Shown: positions 18,403-28,123 of the stretch, piece by piece | How positions within the stretch are numbered: the first letter of the stretch is position 1 | How the letters are laid out: every line of letters starts with the position of its first letter | Source of the DNA: Plebeiibacterium marinum | GTDB taxonomy: Bacteria > Bacteroidota > Bacteroidia > Bacteroidales > Marinilabiliaceae | DNA length: 64,000 nt | Reading direction: 5' to 3' | NCBI RefSeq assembly: GCF_026013615.1 | Contig: NZ_JAPDPI010000007.1 | Span: 1 to 64,000, forward strand | The notes under the pieces: generated by a model | Database searches by the model: none | The model's input: the letters and a program-made list of their open reading frames with translations, nothing else | Told to the model about the DNA's origin: nothing | Translations under genes and position numbers: made by a program

Positions 18403-19039
18403 CATGCCCCATACGGTTGAACATTACAGCCAAATGGGCATACAAGGAAGTATCCTGAACGACTACATCATCACCAAGCCTGATTCTGATAGGGGTAAAA
18501 TTCCAAATCCCTTTAATACCTCCTGCTGCCATTAACTGGGCCACATCCTGGGCAAATTCAGCAGGAACAGTCAATATACCCACTTGCACGTTTTCATCTT
18601 TCATTTTTTCAAACTCGCTCACATGAAAAATGGGAACCCCCTCTATTGATCGTCCAATCACTTTGGGATCCACATCAAAAGCCGCAACAATCTTCAACCC
18701 ATACTGATCCAGTCCATGATCATGCAACAGGGCATTACCCAAACTACCTGCCCCAAATAAATATGCCTTATCCAGCTTGGTAAAGCCTAAAAAATCCTCC
18801 AACACCTCAATCAAAGCGTTTACTTCGTATCCAACCCTGGTTTTTCCAACAATACTGGTATATGACAAATCCTTTGTTACCTGCGTAGGATCAACACCCA
18901 TATCCCGCGCAATATGTGTTGATGAAACAAATTCCTGATTTCTTCTTTTTGCCAACTTAAGATAAGCCAGGTAACAAGGCATCCTTCTTAGTGATGGTTC
19001 AGGAACCAATCCTTCTTTCTTTTTATTTTCCGACGACAT
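18392..19039 (-). CDS. rex: redox-sensing transcriptional repressor Rex
   Basis: This is a 215-residue repressor that senses the NADH/NAD+ ratio. An N-terminal winged helix (VPEPSLRRMPCYLAYLKLA, core PSLRRMPCYL, and DPTQVTKDLSY) binds DNA. The Rossmann domain has GAGSLG (96-101), AAFDVDP and TVPAEFAQDVA. Length is normal. Rex typically represses fermentative and respiratory dehydrogenase genes when NADH is low; the Nqr operon 6 kb away is a conceivable target, but I saw no Rex-type operator in front of it. It is convergent with the kinase gene. Confidence 0.92.
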   Translation of the reverse strand: MSSENKKKEGLVPEPSLRRMPCYLAYLKLAKRRNQEFVSSTHIARDMGVDPTQVTKDLSYTSIVGKTRVGYEVNALIEVLEDFLGFTKLDKAYLFGAGSLGNALLHDHGLDQYGLKIVAAFDVDPKVIGRSIEGVPIFHVSEFEKMKDENVQVGILTVPAEFAQDVAQLMAAGGIKGIWNFTPIRIRLGDDVVVQDTSLYAHLAVMFNRMGHVKK

Positions 19040-19105
19040 ATTTAATGTAAATCCTATTCTGTATAAAAGATAGTTATGGAGTAAAGATTATTTACCCCTT
19101 AATCA

Positions 19106-19113
19106 CAAAAGTA
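19106..19113 (-). promoter_or_regulatory. -7 element upstream of rex
   Basis: TACTTTTG on the minus strand matches TAnnTTTG, 66 bp upstream of the rex ATG. The -33 position reads only TTTTC, so the promoter is weakly supported. Confidence 0.35.
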
Positions 19114-19211
19114 GGTAAGTTTTCGATTAAAGAAAATATTCATTATTATTTAATTTCAGAATAACTTACTTATTCTCCATATTTATATTGAATCTATACA
19201 ATCCTAAAATA

Positions 19212-20312
19212 CTATTTTTCCCATCCCGGCAATTCCTTATTAAAATGATATTCTGAAATACCTATGTTATTTAAATATATACTCCTGGCTTCCTTGGCAT
19301 AATCAACTAAACGGTTATTGGCATCCTGATCCATAAACAAGTTATCCTGCTCAAAAGGACTAACCGGTAGCACATAAAACTCCTTTCTGTTTTCAATTAC
19401 AGGGGTATAAACCCAAGTCAGATAATACCCTGCATCACTAACTTCTGTTACTCCACCCCGCTTAGTCAGTTCCACCCTGACAACTCCTCCTCCATCACAA
19501 GGTGCTGTTCGTTGGTTAGAAACAAAATTTCCCAGTGAATAAACAACAAAATGATCTTCCCGGAATTCTATGGGCTGCAATACATGCGGATGCGACCCGA
19601 TTACCACATCCACACCATTATTCCTGAACAGCTGATTAATTTCTTTTTGGGCATCATTTGGCAGAGTTTGATATTCGAGCCCCCAGTGAACAAAAGCTAT
19701 AATCTTATCAGGATTCAGTCTTCTTGTTTCTTGAATATCTTTAACAATAACATCCTTATCTAAGAAATTAACAATATTGGGCTTACTCACCGGGATTCCA
19801 TTTGTACCATAAGTATAGTTTAAAACAGCTACTTTAATTCCATTCTGTTCCAGAATCATAGCCCGATTATTTTCTTTCTCCTTAGGATTTTTAAATGTGC
19901 CAGTATGCGGAATACCGAGGCTATCCAATACATCAATTGTCCGCTCCAACCCCTGCTTTCTCCTGTCAATACAGTGATTATTTGCAGTAACTACAGCATC
20001 CACACCAGCATCCTGCAAGGCAACAGCAAGAGCATCGGGAGAACTAAACTGAGGATATCCTTTAAATGGCGGGCCTGCCAGGGTTACTTCCAGGTTTGCA
20101 ATGGCAAAATCAGCATCTTCAAAAATATTGCTCACATACTTAAAACAATTTTGATAATCATACTCCCCGGTTTCAGGATTGTAAGCACTGTTTATCTGGG
20201 TATCATGGCCCATAACATCACCTATAAAAACCAGAGATAGTGTAGTTGAATCCTGGGCAACTAAAAAAGGGGATACTGAAAAAATTATAACAAAAAACAG
20301 AAGATTTTTCAT
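19212..20312 (-). CDS. CapA-like metallophosphoesterase-fold protein, secreted
   Basis: This is a 366-residue member of the PGA_cap/CapA family. A signal peptide (MKNLLFFVIIFSVSPFLVAQ) precedes the calcineurin-like fold, with metal-site motifs FIGDVMGHD (about 28-36), TANNHCIDR, HWGLEY and GSHPHVLQ. CapA itself takes part in poly-gamma-glutamate capsule synthesis, but stand-alone homologues occur widely with unknown roles, and no capB/capC is present. The frame is open upstream to 20627, but the signal peptide fixes the ATG at 20312. It is divergent from the acyl-CoA ligase gene. Confidence 0.82.
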   Translation of the reverse strand: MKNLLFFVIIFSVSPFLVAQDSTTLSLVFIGDVMGHDTQINSAYNPETGEYDYQNCFKYVSNIFEDADFAIANLEVTLAGPPFKGYPQFSSPDALAVALQDAGVDAVVTANNHCIDRRKQGLERTIDVLDSLGIPHTGTFKNPKEKENNRAMILEQNGIKVAVLNYTYGTNGIPVSKPNIVNFLDKDVIVKDIQETRRLNPDKIIAFVHWGLEYQTLPNDAQKEINQLFRNNGVDVVIGSHPHVLQPIEFREDHFVVYSLGNFVSNQRTAPCDGGGVVRVELTKRGGVTEVSDAGYYLTWVYTPVIENRKEFYVLPVSPFEQDNLFMDQDANNRLVDYAKEARSIYLNNIGISEYHFNKELPGWEK

Positions 20313-20379
20313 GCTAAATAATTTTGTTTCTTTTAAAATTGTGCATAAATATAAACATTTAACAATTAAGCCACTTGAA

Positions 20380-22200
20380 ATGATTTTTGAAAGGACATTT
20401 GATATCCTTTGGCATTTAAAGGAAAACGATGGCAAACAAGATATTCTTTGCACCAAAAAGAACGGGAGCTGGACAAACTTTACTGTAGATGAATATTTTG
20501 AGAACGCAAGATCGTTTGCCAAAGGGCTAATCCAATCCGGGTATAAAAAAGGGGATAAGATCGCCACTATATCAAACAACCGGCCAGAGTGGAACTTTGT
20601 GGACATGGGAATGAGTATGGCAGGCATAATACATGTACCTATCTACCCTACCATCAGCGAAGAGGAATTTTCATATATCTTTAATCACTCCGGAGTCAAA
20701 ATGGTGATCGTATCCGATAATTCCCTCTACAAAAAAATAAAGCCTATAGCTGATAATACCCCACACATCGAAAGCCTATATACTTTCAATAAAATTGAAG
20801 GCGCCCTTCACTGGAGCGAAATTATAAGGTTAGGCCAGCAGCACAGGGTTAAACTAAAGCCCGTGCTCGAAAGTATCAAAAAAGGAATTACTGCTGACGA
20901 CACTGCCTCTATTATATACACATCGGGAACAACCGGGATGCCCAAAGGCGTAATGTTGAGCCATGGTAATTTTATGAATAACGTAAACGGCGTATGGGAT
21001 TTATTTGACCTTTATAAAAACACCCGTGTATTAAGCTTCCTGCCCCTTTGCCATGTGTACGAGAGAATGGTTAATTACTTATTTCAGGCAAAACAGTGCT
21101 GCATATACTATGCTGAAAATCTCGGAACAATTGCCCCGGATATGGCCAGCTGCAAAGCAAATGCATTTGCTACAGTACCCAGAGTTATAGAAAGGATTTA
21201 TGACCGCATCGTATCCAAGGGCGAAGACTTAAACGGTGCAAAAAAAGCAATATTTTTTTGGGCCATGAGGCTTGGCGAAAAATACAGCATAGAAAACAAC
21301 AATAATGCTATATATAAAATCAAGCTTAAAATTGCCCGCAAATTGGTATTTAGCAAATGGCAGGAAACCTTTGGTGGCGAATTAAAGTTTGTAATTTCAG
21401 GTGGTGCAGCCTTGCAACCCCGGCTAAGCAGGTTGTTTTTTGCAGCCGGAATACACCTGATGGAAGGTTACGGATTAACAGAAACAGCTCCTGTAATAGC
21501 AGCCAACTTCTCTGTAAGACCCAATAATTTAATGATTGGAACAGTAGGCCCCATACTCAACAACATTGAAGTAAAAATTGATGAAGACGGGGAAATCCTG
21601 ACCAAAGGCCCCTGCGTTATGAAGGGATATTATAACGCTCCGGAACTGACCGAAGAAGTAATTGATGGCGATGGCTGGTTTCATACCGGAGACATCGGTC
21701 AATTAGTTGATGGGAAATTTTTAAAGATCACAGATCGCAAAAAAGAAATGTTCAAAACCTCAAGCGGAAAATATATTGCCCCACAAACAATTGAAAACCT
21801 GCTTAAAGAGTCGATTTTTATTGAACAGGCCATGGTGGTTGGTGAGAGTGAAAAATATGCCAGCGCATTAATCTCTCCAAACTTTGATTATTTGCACATG
21901 TGGGCCCACGACCACAAAATTCACTTTAGGGACAACAAGGAATTAGTAAGAAACCCAAAGATTTTGAAAGTATTTAACAAAGAAGTTCATAAAACCAATA
22001 AATTACTGGGACAGCACGAGCAAATAAAGCGCTTTAGGATAGTTTGCGAACCATGGACTTCGGCATCAGGGGAACTGTCGGCGACTCTCAAATTAAAAAG
22101 AAGAGTACTCTACAACAAATATGCAGACCTTTTAAGGAAAATATATTCATACGAACCCGATCAGGACAACCGGGGCTCAATAAGCTTTAACGGAGATTAA
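20380..22200 (+). CDS. long-chain fatty acid-CoA ligase (AMP-forming)
   Basis: This is a 606-residue adenylate-forming enzyme that activates fatty acids with ATP and CoA. It has the AMP-binding P-loop SIIYTSGTTGMPKGV (about 178-192), YGLTETAPV (about 363-371), the DGWFHTGDIG motif (about 427-436) and DRKKEMFKTSSGKYIAP toward the C-terminus. It is the FAA1/FadD15 type common in Bacteroidota. The chosen ATG (MIFERTFDILWHLKEN) matches the family N-terminus; the frame runs 69 bases further upstream into the capA start region. It ends at a bidirectional terminator shared with pruA. Confidence 0.9.
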   Translation: MIFERTFDILWHLKENDGKQDILCTKKNGSWTNFTVDEYFENARSFAKGLIQSGYKKGDKIATISNNRPEWNFVDMGMSMAGIIHVPIYPTISEEEFSYIFNHSGVKMVIVSDNSLYKKIKPIADNTPHIESLYTFNKIEGALHWSEIIRLGQQHRVKLKPVLESIKKGITADDTASIIYTSGTTGMPKGVMLSHGNFMNNVNGVWDLFDLYKNTRVLSFLPLCHVYERMVNYLFQAKQCCIYYAENLGTIAPDMASCKANAFATVPRVIERIYDRIVSKGEDLNGAKKAIFFWAMRLGEKYSIENNNNAIYKIKLKIARKLVFSKWQETFGGELKFVISGGAALQPRLSRLFFAAGIHLMEGYGLTETAPVIAANFSVRPNNLMIGTVGPILNNIEVKIDEDGEILTKGPCVMKGYYNAPELTEEVIDGDGWFHTGDIGQLVDGKFLKITDRKKEMFKTSSGKYIAPQTIENLLKESIFIEQAMVVGESEKYASALISPNFDYLHMWAHDHKIHFRDNKELVRNPKILKVFNKEVHKTNKLLGQHEQIKRFRIVCEPWTSASGELSATLKLKRRVLYNKYADLLRKIYSYEPDQDNRGSISFNGD

Positions 22201-22212
22201 GAAATAAACCAT

Positions 22213-22248
22213 AAAAGCCGGATCATCCATTTGATGAATCCGGCTTTT
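22213..22248. terminator. bidirectional terminator between the acyl-CoA ligase and pruA
   Basis: AAAAGCCGGAT and ATCCGGCTTTT form an 11-bp stem, with A-tracts on one side and T-tracts on the other, so it can act on both converging transcripts. It begins 13 bases after the ligase stop and ends 28 bases before the pruA stop. Confidence 0.85.
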
Positions 22249-22275
22249 CTTATTCATATTTCTAAAAACTTAAAA

Positions 22276-23904
22276 CTACTCGGCTAAAAACGGGTATTTA
22301 TAATCTTTTGCCGGAACAAAAGTTTCTTTAATAGTACGAGGACTTACCCAACGCATTAAGTTAATCGCTGAACCTGCTTTATCATTTGTTCCTGAACCCC
22401 TTGAACCACCAAATGGCTGCTGTCCAACTACAGCACCTGTTGGCTTATCATTGATATAGAAATTTCCGGCTGTATGTGTCAACCTTTTTGTCATCATTTC
22501 AGCCACATATCTATCTTGTGAAAAGATTGCACCTGTTAATGCATACATTGATGTTGTATCAAGAACATCCATTGTAGCCTCAAATTCAGCATCTTTATAT
22601 ACATAGATAGTAACTACCGGACCAAACAACTCCTCTTCCATGGTGTCGTATTTAGGATTTGTAGTCAACACAATAGTTGGCTCAATAAAATAACCTTTTG
22701 ATTTGTCGTAATTTCCACCAAAAATCACCTCAGCTTCATCACTTGCCTTAGCTGCATCGATAGCACCAGACAACTTATTAAAAGAAGATTCATCAATAAC
22801 TGCATTCACAAAATTGCTGAAATCTTCCGGATCACCCATTTTCATTTCAGCCAATTGCGCTCCTACATAACCTTTAATTTCTTCCCAGCGGCTTTCTGGT
22901 AAATAAATACGCGAAGCAGCAGAACACTTTTGACCCTGGTATTCAAACCCACCTCGAACTATAGCTGTTGCTACAGCTAATGCATCACATGACTTATGGG
23001 CAAAAATATAGTCTTTACCACCTGTTTCACCTACGATACGAGGATATGTTTTATATTTTTGGATGTTCTCACCAATTGTTTTCCACATTCCCTGGAATAC
23101 ACCTGTAGAACCAGTAAAGTGAATACCTGCAAAATCAGGATGTTCAAAGATAACCTTTGCTGTAACAGGACCAGAAGCATAAACAAGGTTAATCACTCCA
23201 TCAGGCACACCAGCCTCTTTAAATATATCCATCAATACTTTTGCAGAATAAACTGCTGTTTTTGATGGTTTCCACACAACTGTATTACCCATTAAAGCAG
23301 GTGCAGAAGGCAAGTTACCGGCTATTGATGTAAAGTTAAAAGGAGTAAGCGCAAAAATGAATCCCTCTAAAGGACGATACTCAACCCTGTTCCACATACC
23401 AGGAGCAGACTCCGGCTGATCAGCATATATTTCTGTCATATACTGAACATTGAACCTTAAAAAATCTGCAAATTCACAAGCCGCATCAATCTCAGCCTGA
23501 AAAGCATTTTTTGACTGACCCAACATAGTTGCAGCATTCAGCTTTTGGCGATATGGCCCTGCCACTAATTCAGCAGCTTTTAGAAAGATAGAGGCTCTAT
23601 GTTCCCAACTTAAATTTTCCCATGCTGGCTTAGCCTCAAGTGCAGCATCAATTGCCTTATACACATGAGTTTCATCTCCCTGATGATAATATCCTAAACA
23701 ATGCTTGATATCATGCGGAGGATGCATAGAAACCTTATTTCCGGTTCTTACTTCCTCTCCTCCAATATACATTGGAATATCCACTTCCGTTTCTTTAAAA
23801 GCCTTAAGTTGGGCTTTAAGTTCATCTCTTTCCGGTGTTCCCGGTGCATATGACAAAACCGGTTCGTTTTCTGCAATCGGCACGTTAAATATTCCTTTTG
23901 GCAT
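22276..23904 (-). CDS. pruA: L-glutamate gamma-semialdehyde dehydrogenase (P5C dehydrogenase)
   Basis: This is a 542-residue aldehyde dehydrogenase of the P5CDH type that oxidises glutamate semialdehyde to glutamate with NAD+ in proline degradation. The NAD-binding region has TPFNFTSIAGNLPSAPALMGN (core FNFTSIAGN), HFTGSTGVFQGMWK, the general base in GETGGKD (about 300) and the catalytic Cys in YQGQKCSAASR (about 330). The ending QQPFGGSRGSGTNDKAGS is family-typical. The ATG at 23904 starts MPKGIFNVPIAENEPV, as in homologues. No proline dehydrogenase is adjacent. Confidence 0.93.
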   Translation of the reverse strand: MPKGIFNVPIAENEPVLSYAPGTPERDELKAQLKAFKETEVDIPMYIGGEEVRTGNKVSMHPPHDIKHCLGYYHQGDETHVYKAIDAALEAKPAWENLSWEHRASIFLKAAELVAGPYRQKLNAATMLGQSKNAFQAEIDAACEFADFLRFNVQYMTEIYADQPESAPGMWNRVEYRPLEGFIFALTPFNFTSIAGNLPSAPALMGNTVVWKPSKTAVYSAKVLMDIFKEAGVPDGVINLVYASGPVTAKVIFEHPDFAGIHFTGSTGVFQGMWKTIGENIQKYKTYPRIVGETGGKDYIFAHKSCDALAVATAIVRGGFEYQGQKCSAASRIYLPESRWEEIKGYVGAQLAEMKMGDPEDFSNFVNAVIDESSFNKLSGAIDAAKASDEAEVIFGGNYDKSKGYFIEPTIVLTTNPKYDTMEEELFGPVVTIYVYKDAEFEATMDVLDTTSMYALTGAIFSQDRYVAEMMTKRLTHTAGNFYINDKPTGAVVGQQPFGGSRGSGTNDKAGSAINLMRWVSPRTIKETFVPAKDYKYPFLAE

Positions 23905-24135
23905 AATTCAAGTTTTAATAAATTAGTTATATAATGTTCTTAATTTTTTACATGATCTAATGCAAAACAAATTTACGACCGAGCAGAATGTTTTGAAATG
24001 AAATATATCAGTGTTTAGAGCCTCATTTTACTGATTAATATCAATGATTTGTCATTATTATGTTAAGCCTACGAATAACAGCAGACCATATACAGATGTT
24101 CTATCCAGAAGCAACTCAGGTTTGGTTATAATTTA

Positions 24136-25401
24136 TCAGGGTTTCACCGAGTTAGACTGGGCAACTCCAATGAGCCTATCGTAGTTATCGCTAATATCGC
24201 GATAGTATACCAAAAACAAATAGTCATTTTCCGCCTCGCTATATGAACCTTCCAAGATACTAACCGTAGCCTGGTCGGTTTGCGGAGTTTTAAACGCATA
24301 TAAATAATTATAAAAGCCTTGCTTTAACAGCAAAGTCTTTTCGTATCTTTTAAACTGTGGATTATACCTCATCACACTCGAATCATCAATCCTCCAGTTT
24401 GTGAGCCCTCCCATTATATAAATATCGCCACCGGCAAAAGGTTCATTCCTGGGCAAGAAAAAATGCACCAACACATAATCGCTTTCTGTAAAAGGATCGC
24501 GCCCCTCCCTATTCTCAATCACATAACGCCCGTTAAAGTCATTCTGGAAAAAGTAACTCTTTTCATTACGCGACTCATCTGGTTTTAGATCCAGATGATA
24601 ATAAGGATCATGAAAATGAATATCACTAACATCCTCCGTCCTAAATTCATACGTCCTTAAATCAAGCCACCTAAACTCATTCCCCCCTTCAAACATGGTT
24701 TCCCTGTTGTAATTATACTCAAGCGATTCGGGCTTAATAAACTGGGGTTTAATATCATGAATAGCGTTATCCAGACGCTGATTTTGATAGATACTAACCG
24801 TTACTTCATGCAAGGGGTTTGAAATTTCAAAATTTCTATGCGTTACCGTAAAGTTAATATCCTGTTGTTGCTTCCTCAAACTAGAGTTCATGGCAAATTT
24901 TATCTGGGATTGCACCTGAACCTTCCTTTCCACAACCATAAATCGCCGGGCTAAAACGGGTGCCTCCCTATTGAAATCCTCATATACCAAAATGATATAG
25001 TTTCCACTGTAGTTAATGCCAATATCTTCATTGGGAAACTGCATTTTATAGTGCACATATTCGACCGTGGTATTAAAGGAAAAATCAAAATCCAGAACAG
25101 GGACCTGATTAATACCATTTACATATTCCTGTTCACTAATATCTGAAGGTTCCCAATGACTATTACAGTGCACCAATGAATAATAATAGCTCCTGGAATC
25201 ATTATTTAAATCGTCAAAACTCAACTCGATCTTTTCATCTGTACCAAGTTGGATTACAGGATAGGACATAGGCCACCCCTCTTTGTGACACATAACTGTT
25301 TTAATAGATTGACTATATACAAAATTATTGAGAGATTGCGCTCCGGAATACTGAAAACCAGAAACAAACAACAACAAAACCACATACCTTACGTACCACA
25401 T
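24136..25401 (-). CDS. type IX secretion system plug protein (DUF5103)
   Basis: This is a 421-residue secreted protein. A signal peptide (cleaved after about residue 21, QYSGAQ) is followed by beta-rich domains matching DUF5103. Recognisable blocks are HCNSHWEPSDISEQEYVNG (within 78-96) and FFLPRNEPFAGGDIYIMGGLTNW. In the T9SS the Plug protein closes the periplasmic side of the giant SprA outer-membrane channel when no cargo is present. No other core T9SS gene is next to it. It lies between pruA and the nqr operon, on the opposite strand from nqr. Confidence 0.8.
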   Translation of the reverse strand: MWYVRYVVLLLFVSGFQYSGAQSLNNFVYSQSIKTVMCHKEGWPMSYPVIQLGTDEKIELSFDDLNNDSRSYYYSLVHCNSHWEPSDISEQEYVNGINQVPVLDFDFSFNTTVEYVHYKMQFPNEDIGINYSGNYIILVYEDFNREAPVLARRFMVVERKVQVQSQIKFAMNSSLRKQQQDINFTVTHRNFEISNPLHEVTVSIYQNQRLDNAIHDIKPQFIKPESLEYNYNRETMFEGGNEFRWLDLRTYEFRTEDVSDIHFHDPYYHLDLKPDESRNEKSYFFQNDFNGRYVIENREGRDPFTESDYVLVHFFLPRNEPFAGGDIYIMGGLTNWRIDDSSVMRYNPQFKRYEKTLLLKQGFYNYLYAFKTPQTDQATVSILEGSYSEAENDYLFLVYYRDISDNYDRLIGVAQSNSVKP

Positions 25402-25524
25402 ATCCTTTATTATTTAAAACGAAAATAAACATTTTAAAGGTGTACAGGTTACTATTTAATTATTATTTAACGAATTTTTTCTTTATTACATGACACTAGA
25501 GCGTGTGTAACTTATAATTTATTG

Positions 25525-25532
25525 TATTTTTG
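25525..25532 (+). promoter_or_regulatory. -7 element of the nqr operon promoter
   Basis: TATTTTTG matches TAnnTTTG, 33 bp before the nqrA ATG. The -33 region reads TGTG rather than TTTG, so only half the consensus is met. Confidence 0.45.
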
Positions 25533-25564
25533 CAACAAAATTTTAAAAATAACTTTTTTCAAAC

Positions 25565-26914
25565 ATGTCAGACGTAATTAAAATAAAAAAAGGTCTTGAT
25601 ATTCGGTTGAAGGGAAAAGCAGAAAAAGTTTTTGGAAGTGCAGCAATGCCAGAACTTTATGCTATTAAACCAGGTGACTTCCCTGGTTTGGTTCCTAAGT
25701 TAGCGGTTAAACCTGGCGACAAAGTTAAAGCCGGTTCTGTATTGTTTTATGACAAGTACCGTACCGACATTAAGTTTGTGTCTCCTGTAAGCGGAGAAGT
25801 TCAGTTGGTTAACCGTGGTGAGCGAAGACGAATATTAGAAGTAGTGGTTAAGAGCGATAACCAGAACGAAGCAGAGAAGTTTGGAGCTGTTGATCCAAAA
25901 CAGGTTTCAAAAACAGAGGCAGTTGAAAAGATTTTGGCTTCGGGTATGTGGCCATTCCTTCGTCAGCGTCCGTACAACGTAGTTGCGAATCCTGCTGACA
26001 CTCCAAAAGCCATTTTTATCTCAGCTTTTGATTCTGCACCTTTGGCTCCTGATTACGACTTTATTGTTGCAGGGCAAGAAAAAGAATTTCAGGCCGGGGT
26101 AGATGTTTTAAACAAATTAACTGACGGTGGCGTAAACATTGGCATCAACAATGAGATGGCTTCCAAAGCTTTTGTATCGGTAAGCGGTGCTAAAACACAA
26201 GCTTTTTCGGGTCCACACCCGGCAGGGAATGTTGGTATTCAAATTCACCACGTATCACCGATCAACAAAGGAGAAGTTTACTGGACTATCCAACCACAGG
26301 AAGTTATTTCCTTAGGTAAGTTATTCCTGTCAGGATCGTATGACGCTTCAAGGATTATTGCAATTACAGGTTCTGAAGTAAAAAACAGAAACTACGTGAA
26401 AACAAAAGTCGGGGCTCTTATTAAACCTTATATTGAAAACAATATTGAGGAAGGAAGCCTTCGCTTTATCAGCGGCAATGTTTTAAGTGGATCAAATATT
26501 GGCAAAGACGGTTATATCGGGTCTTACGATTCACAATTAACTGTAATTCCGGAAGGTGATCAACATGACTTTATGGGCTGGGCAGCACCAGGATTGAAAA
26601 AATTCAGTGTTTCCAAATCATTTTTCTCATGGTTATGTCCAAACAAGGAGTATGCTTTAAATGCAAACCTTAACGGAGGCCCTCGTGCCATTATCATGTC
26701 AGGACAGTATGACAAGGTATTGCCTATGGATATTTTACCGGAACATTTGATTAAAGCTATTATTACGGAAGATATCGACAAAATGGAACAGCTTGGAATA
26801 TACGAAGTAGCAGAAGAAGACATGGCTCTTTGCGAATTTGTATGTACTTCTAAACTAGAAATTCAAAGCATCTTACGAAAAGGTATTGATGTAATGATTA
26901 AAGAGATGAGCTAA
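25565..26914 (+). CDS. nqrA: Na+-translocating NADH:quinone reductase subunit A
   Basis: This is the 449-residue peripheral subunit of the six-subunit Na+-NQR, which couples NADH oxidation by ubi- or menaquinone to Na+ export. Family blocks are IKKGLDIRLKGKAEK at the N-terminus, PGDFPGLVPKLAVKPGDKVK (core GLVPKLAVKPGD), ASGMWPFLRQRPY (about 120-133) and FSGPHPAGNVGIQIHH (about 218). NqrA contributes to the quinone site on the cytoplasmic side. It is the first gene of nqrABCDEF, with a phylum-type -7 box upstream. Confidence 0.96.
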   Translation: MSDVIKIKKGLDIRLKGKAEKVFGSAAMPELYAIKPGDFPGLVPKLAVKPGDKVKAGSVLFYDKYRTDIKFVSPVSGEVQLVNRGERRRILEVVVKSDNQNEAEKFGAVDPKQVSKTEAVEKILASGMWPFLRQRPYNVVANPADTPKAIFISAFDSAPLAPDYDFIVAGQEKEFQAGVDVLNKLTDGGVNIGINNEMASKAFVSVSGAKTQAFSGPHPAGNVGIQIHHVSPINKGEVYWTIQPQEVISLGKLFLSGSYDASRIIAITGSEVKNRNYVKTKVGALIKPYIENNIEEGSLRFISGNVLSGSNIGKDGYIGSYDSQLTVIPEGDQHDFMGWAAPGLKKFSVSKSFFSWLCPNKEYALNANLNGGPRAIIMSGQYDKVLPMDILPEHLIKAIITEDIDKMEQLGIYEVAEEDMALCEFVCTSKLEIQSILRKGIDVMIKEMS

Positions 26915-26951
26915 TCCGTTAATCAATTGTAAATATTTAAATTATAATAAA

Positions 26952-28112
26952 TTGAAAGCATTAAGAAATTATTTGGATAAAATCAAACCCAACTTTGAAA
27001 AAGGTGGGAAGTTTGAGAAATTACACTCAACATTTGATGCTTTTGAGACCTTCTTGTTTACTCCAAAAACAACTTCAAAGACAGGTGTACATATTCACGA
27101 TGCCATCGATTCAAAAAGAACGATGTCGGTTGTGGTTTTGGCATTAATCCCTGCTTTATTATTTGGTATTTGGAATACAGGATACCAACATTTTCTTGCA
27201 TTGGGCGAGACTGCTGAGTTTTGGCAGATGGTAGGTTATGGTGCTTTAAAAGTATTGCCTATTGTTGTGGTATCGTATGTAGTTGGTCTTGGCATTGAGT
27301 TTATGTTTGCTCAAATGAGAGGACATGAAGTGGCAGAAGGCTTCCTTGTGTCGGGTATGTTGATACCTCTTGTTCTACCTGCAGACATTCCACTATGGAT
27401 GGTAGCTGTAGCTACTGCATTTGCAGTAATCATTGGTAAAGAAGTTTTTGGTGGTACCGGAATGAACATCTGGAACCCGGCTTTGGTAGCCAGGGCATTC
27501 TTATTCTTTGCTTACCCTTCAAAAATGTCGGGAGATGTTATTTGGGTATCAGGAATGAGCAAAGGAGAAGGTATTGTTGATGGTTTCTCCGGGGCTACTC
27601 CGCTGGGTAACGTTATTACAGGAAAACTGGATTTATTACCAACAACACTTGAAAGTTTCATTGGAACTATCCCCGGTTCAATTGGCGAAACCAGTACTTT
27701 AGCTATTTTAATCGGTGCTGTTATTTTATTAGCTACCGGAATAGGAAACTGGAAAATCATGTTAAGTGTATTTGCCGGAGGTTACTTAATGGCATTAGGA
27801 TTTAATGCTATTGGTACAACTGACGCGATGAACGTGGATGCTATACAGCAACTTTGCTTAGGCGGTTTTGCCTTTGGTGCCGTATTTATGGCTACAGACC
27901 CGGTTTCAGGATCTCGCACAGAAACAGGAAAATATATCTACGGATTTTTAATCGGTGTATTTGCTATTATGATCCGGGTGTTTAACCCTGCATATCCTGA
28001 GGGTGTAATGTTAGCGATATTATTAATGAATACTTTTGCTCCGTTGATTGATCATACAATTGTTCAGCAAAATATTAAACGTCGTTTAAAGAGAGTTAAA
28101 GTAAACGCTTAA
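26952..28112 (+). CDS. nqrB: Na+-translocating NADH:quinone reductase subunit B
   Basis: This is a 386-residue membrane subunit with about 10 hydrophobic segments. It carries riboflavin and a covalent FMN; the flavinylation motif is SGAT in DGFSGATPLGN, with T216 as the acceptor attached by ApbE. It forms the Na+ path with NqrD/NqrE. The start is TTG at 26952 (MKALRNYLDKIKPNFEKGG matches the family); no ATG lies nearby. It follows nqrA by 37 bases and nqrC follows by 11. A TTG start in an essential operon may lower its translation relative to its neighbours. Confidence 0.96.
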   Translation: MKALRNYLDKIKPNFEKGGKFEKLHSTFDAFETFLFTPKTTSKTGVHIHDAIDSKRTMSVVVLALIPALLFGIWNTGYQHFLALGETAEFWQMVGYGALKVLPIVVVSYVVGLGIEFMFAQMRGHEVAEGFLVSGMLIPLVLPADIPLWMVAVATAFAVIIGKEVFGGTGMNIWNPALVARAFLFFAYPSKMSGDVIWVSGMSKGEGIVDGFSGATPLGNVITGKLDLLPTTLESFIGTIPGSIGETSTLAILIGAVILLATGIGNWKIMLSVFAGGYLMALGFNAIGTTDAMNVDAIQQLCLGGFAFGAVFMATDPVSGSRTETGKYIYGFLIGVFAIMIRVFNPAYPEGVMLAILLMNTFAPLIDHTIVQQNIKRRLKRVKVNA

Positions 28113-28123
28113 TAAATAATAAA

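Noticed and set aside
19212-20627. 471-residue version of the CapA-like protein
   Set aside because: The extra 105 residues have no family match and overlap the divergent acyl-CoA ligase gene; a signal peptide starts at 20312.
25402-25564. Rex operator in front of nqrA
   Set aside because: I looked for a TTGTGAA-type inverted repeat and found none, so no Rex control of nqr is claimed.
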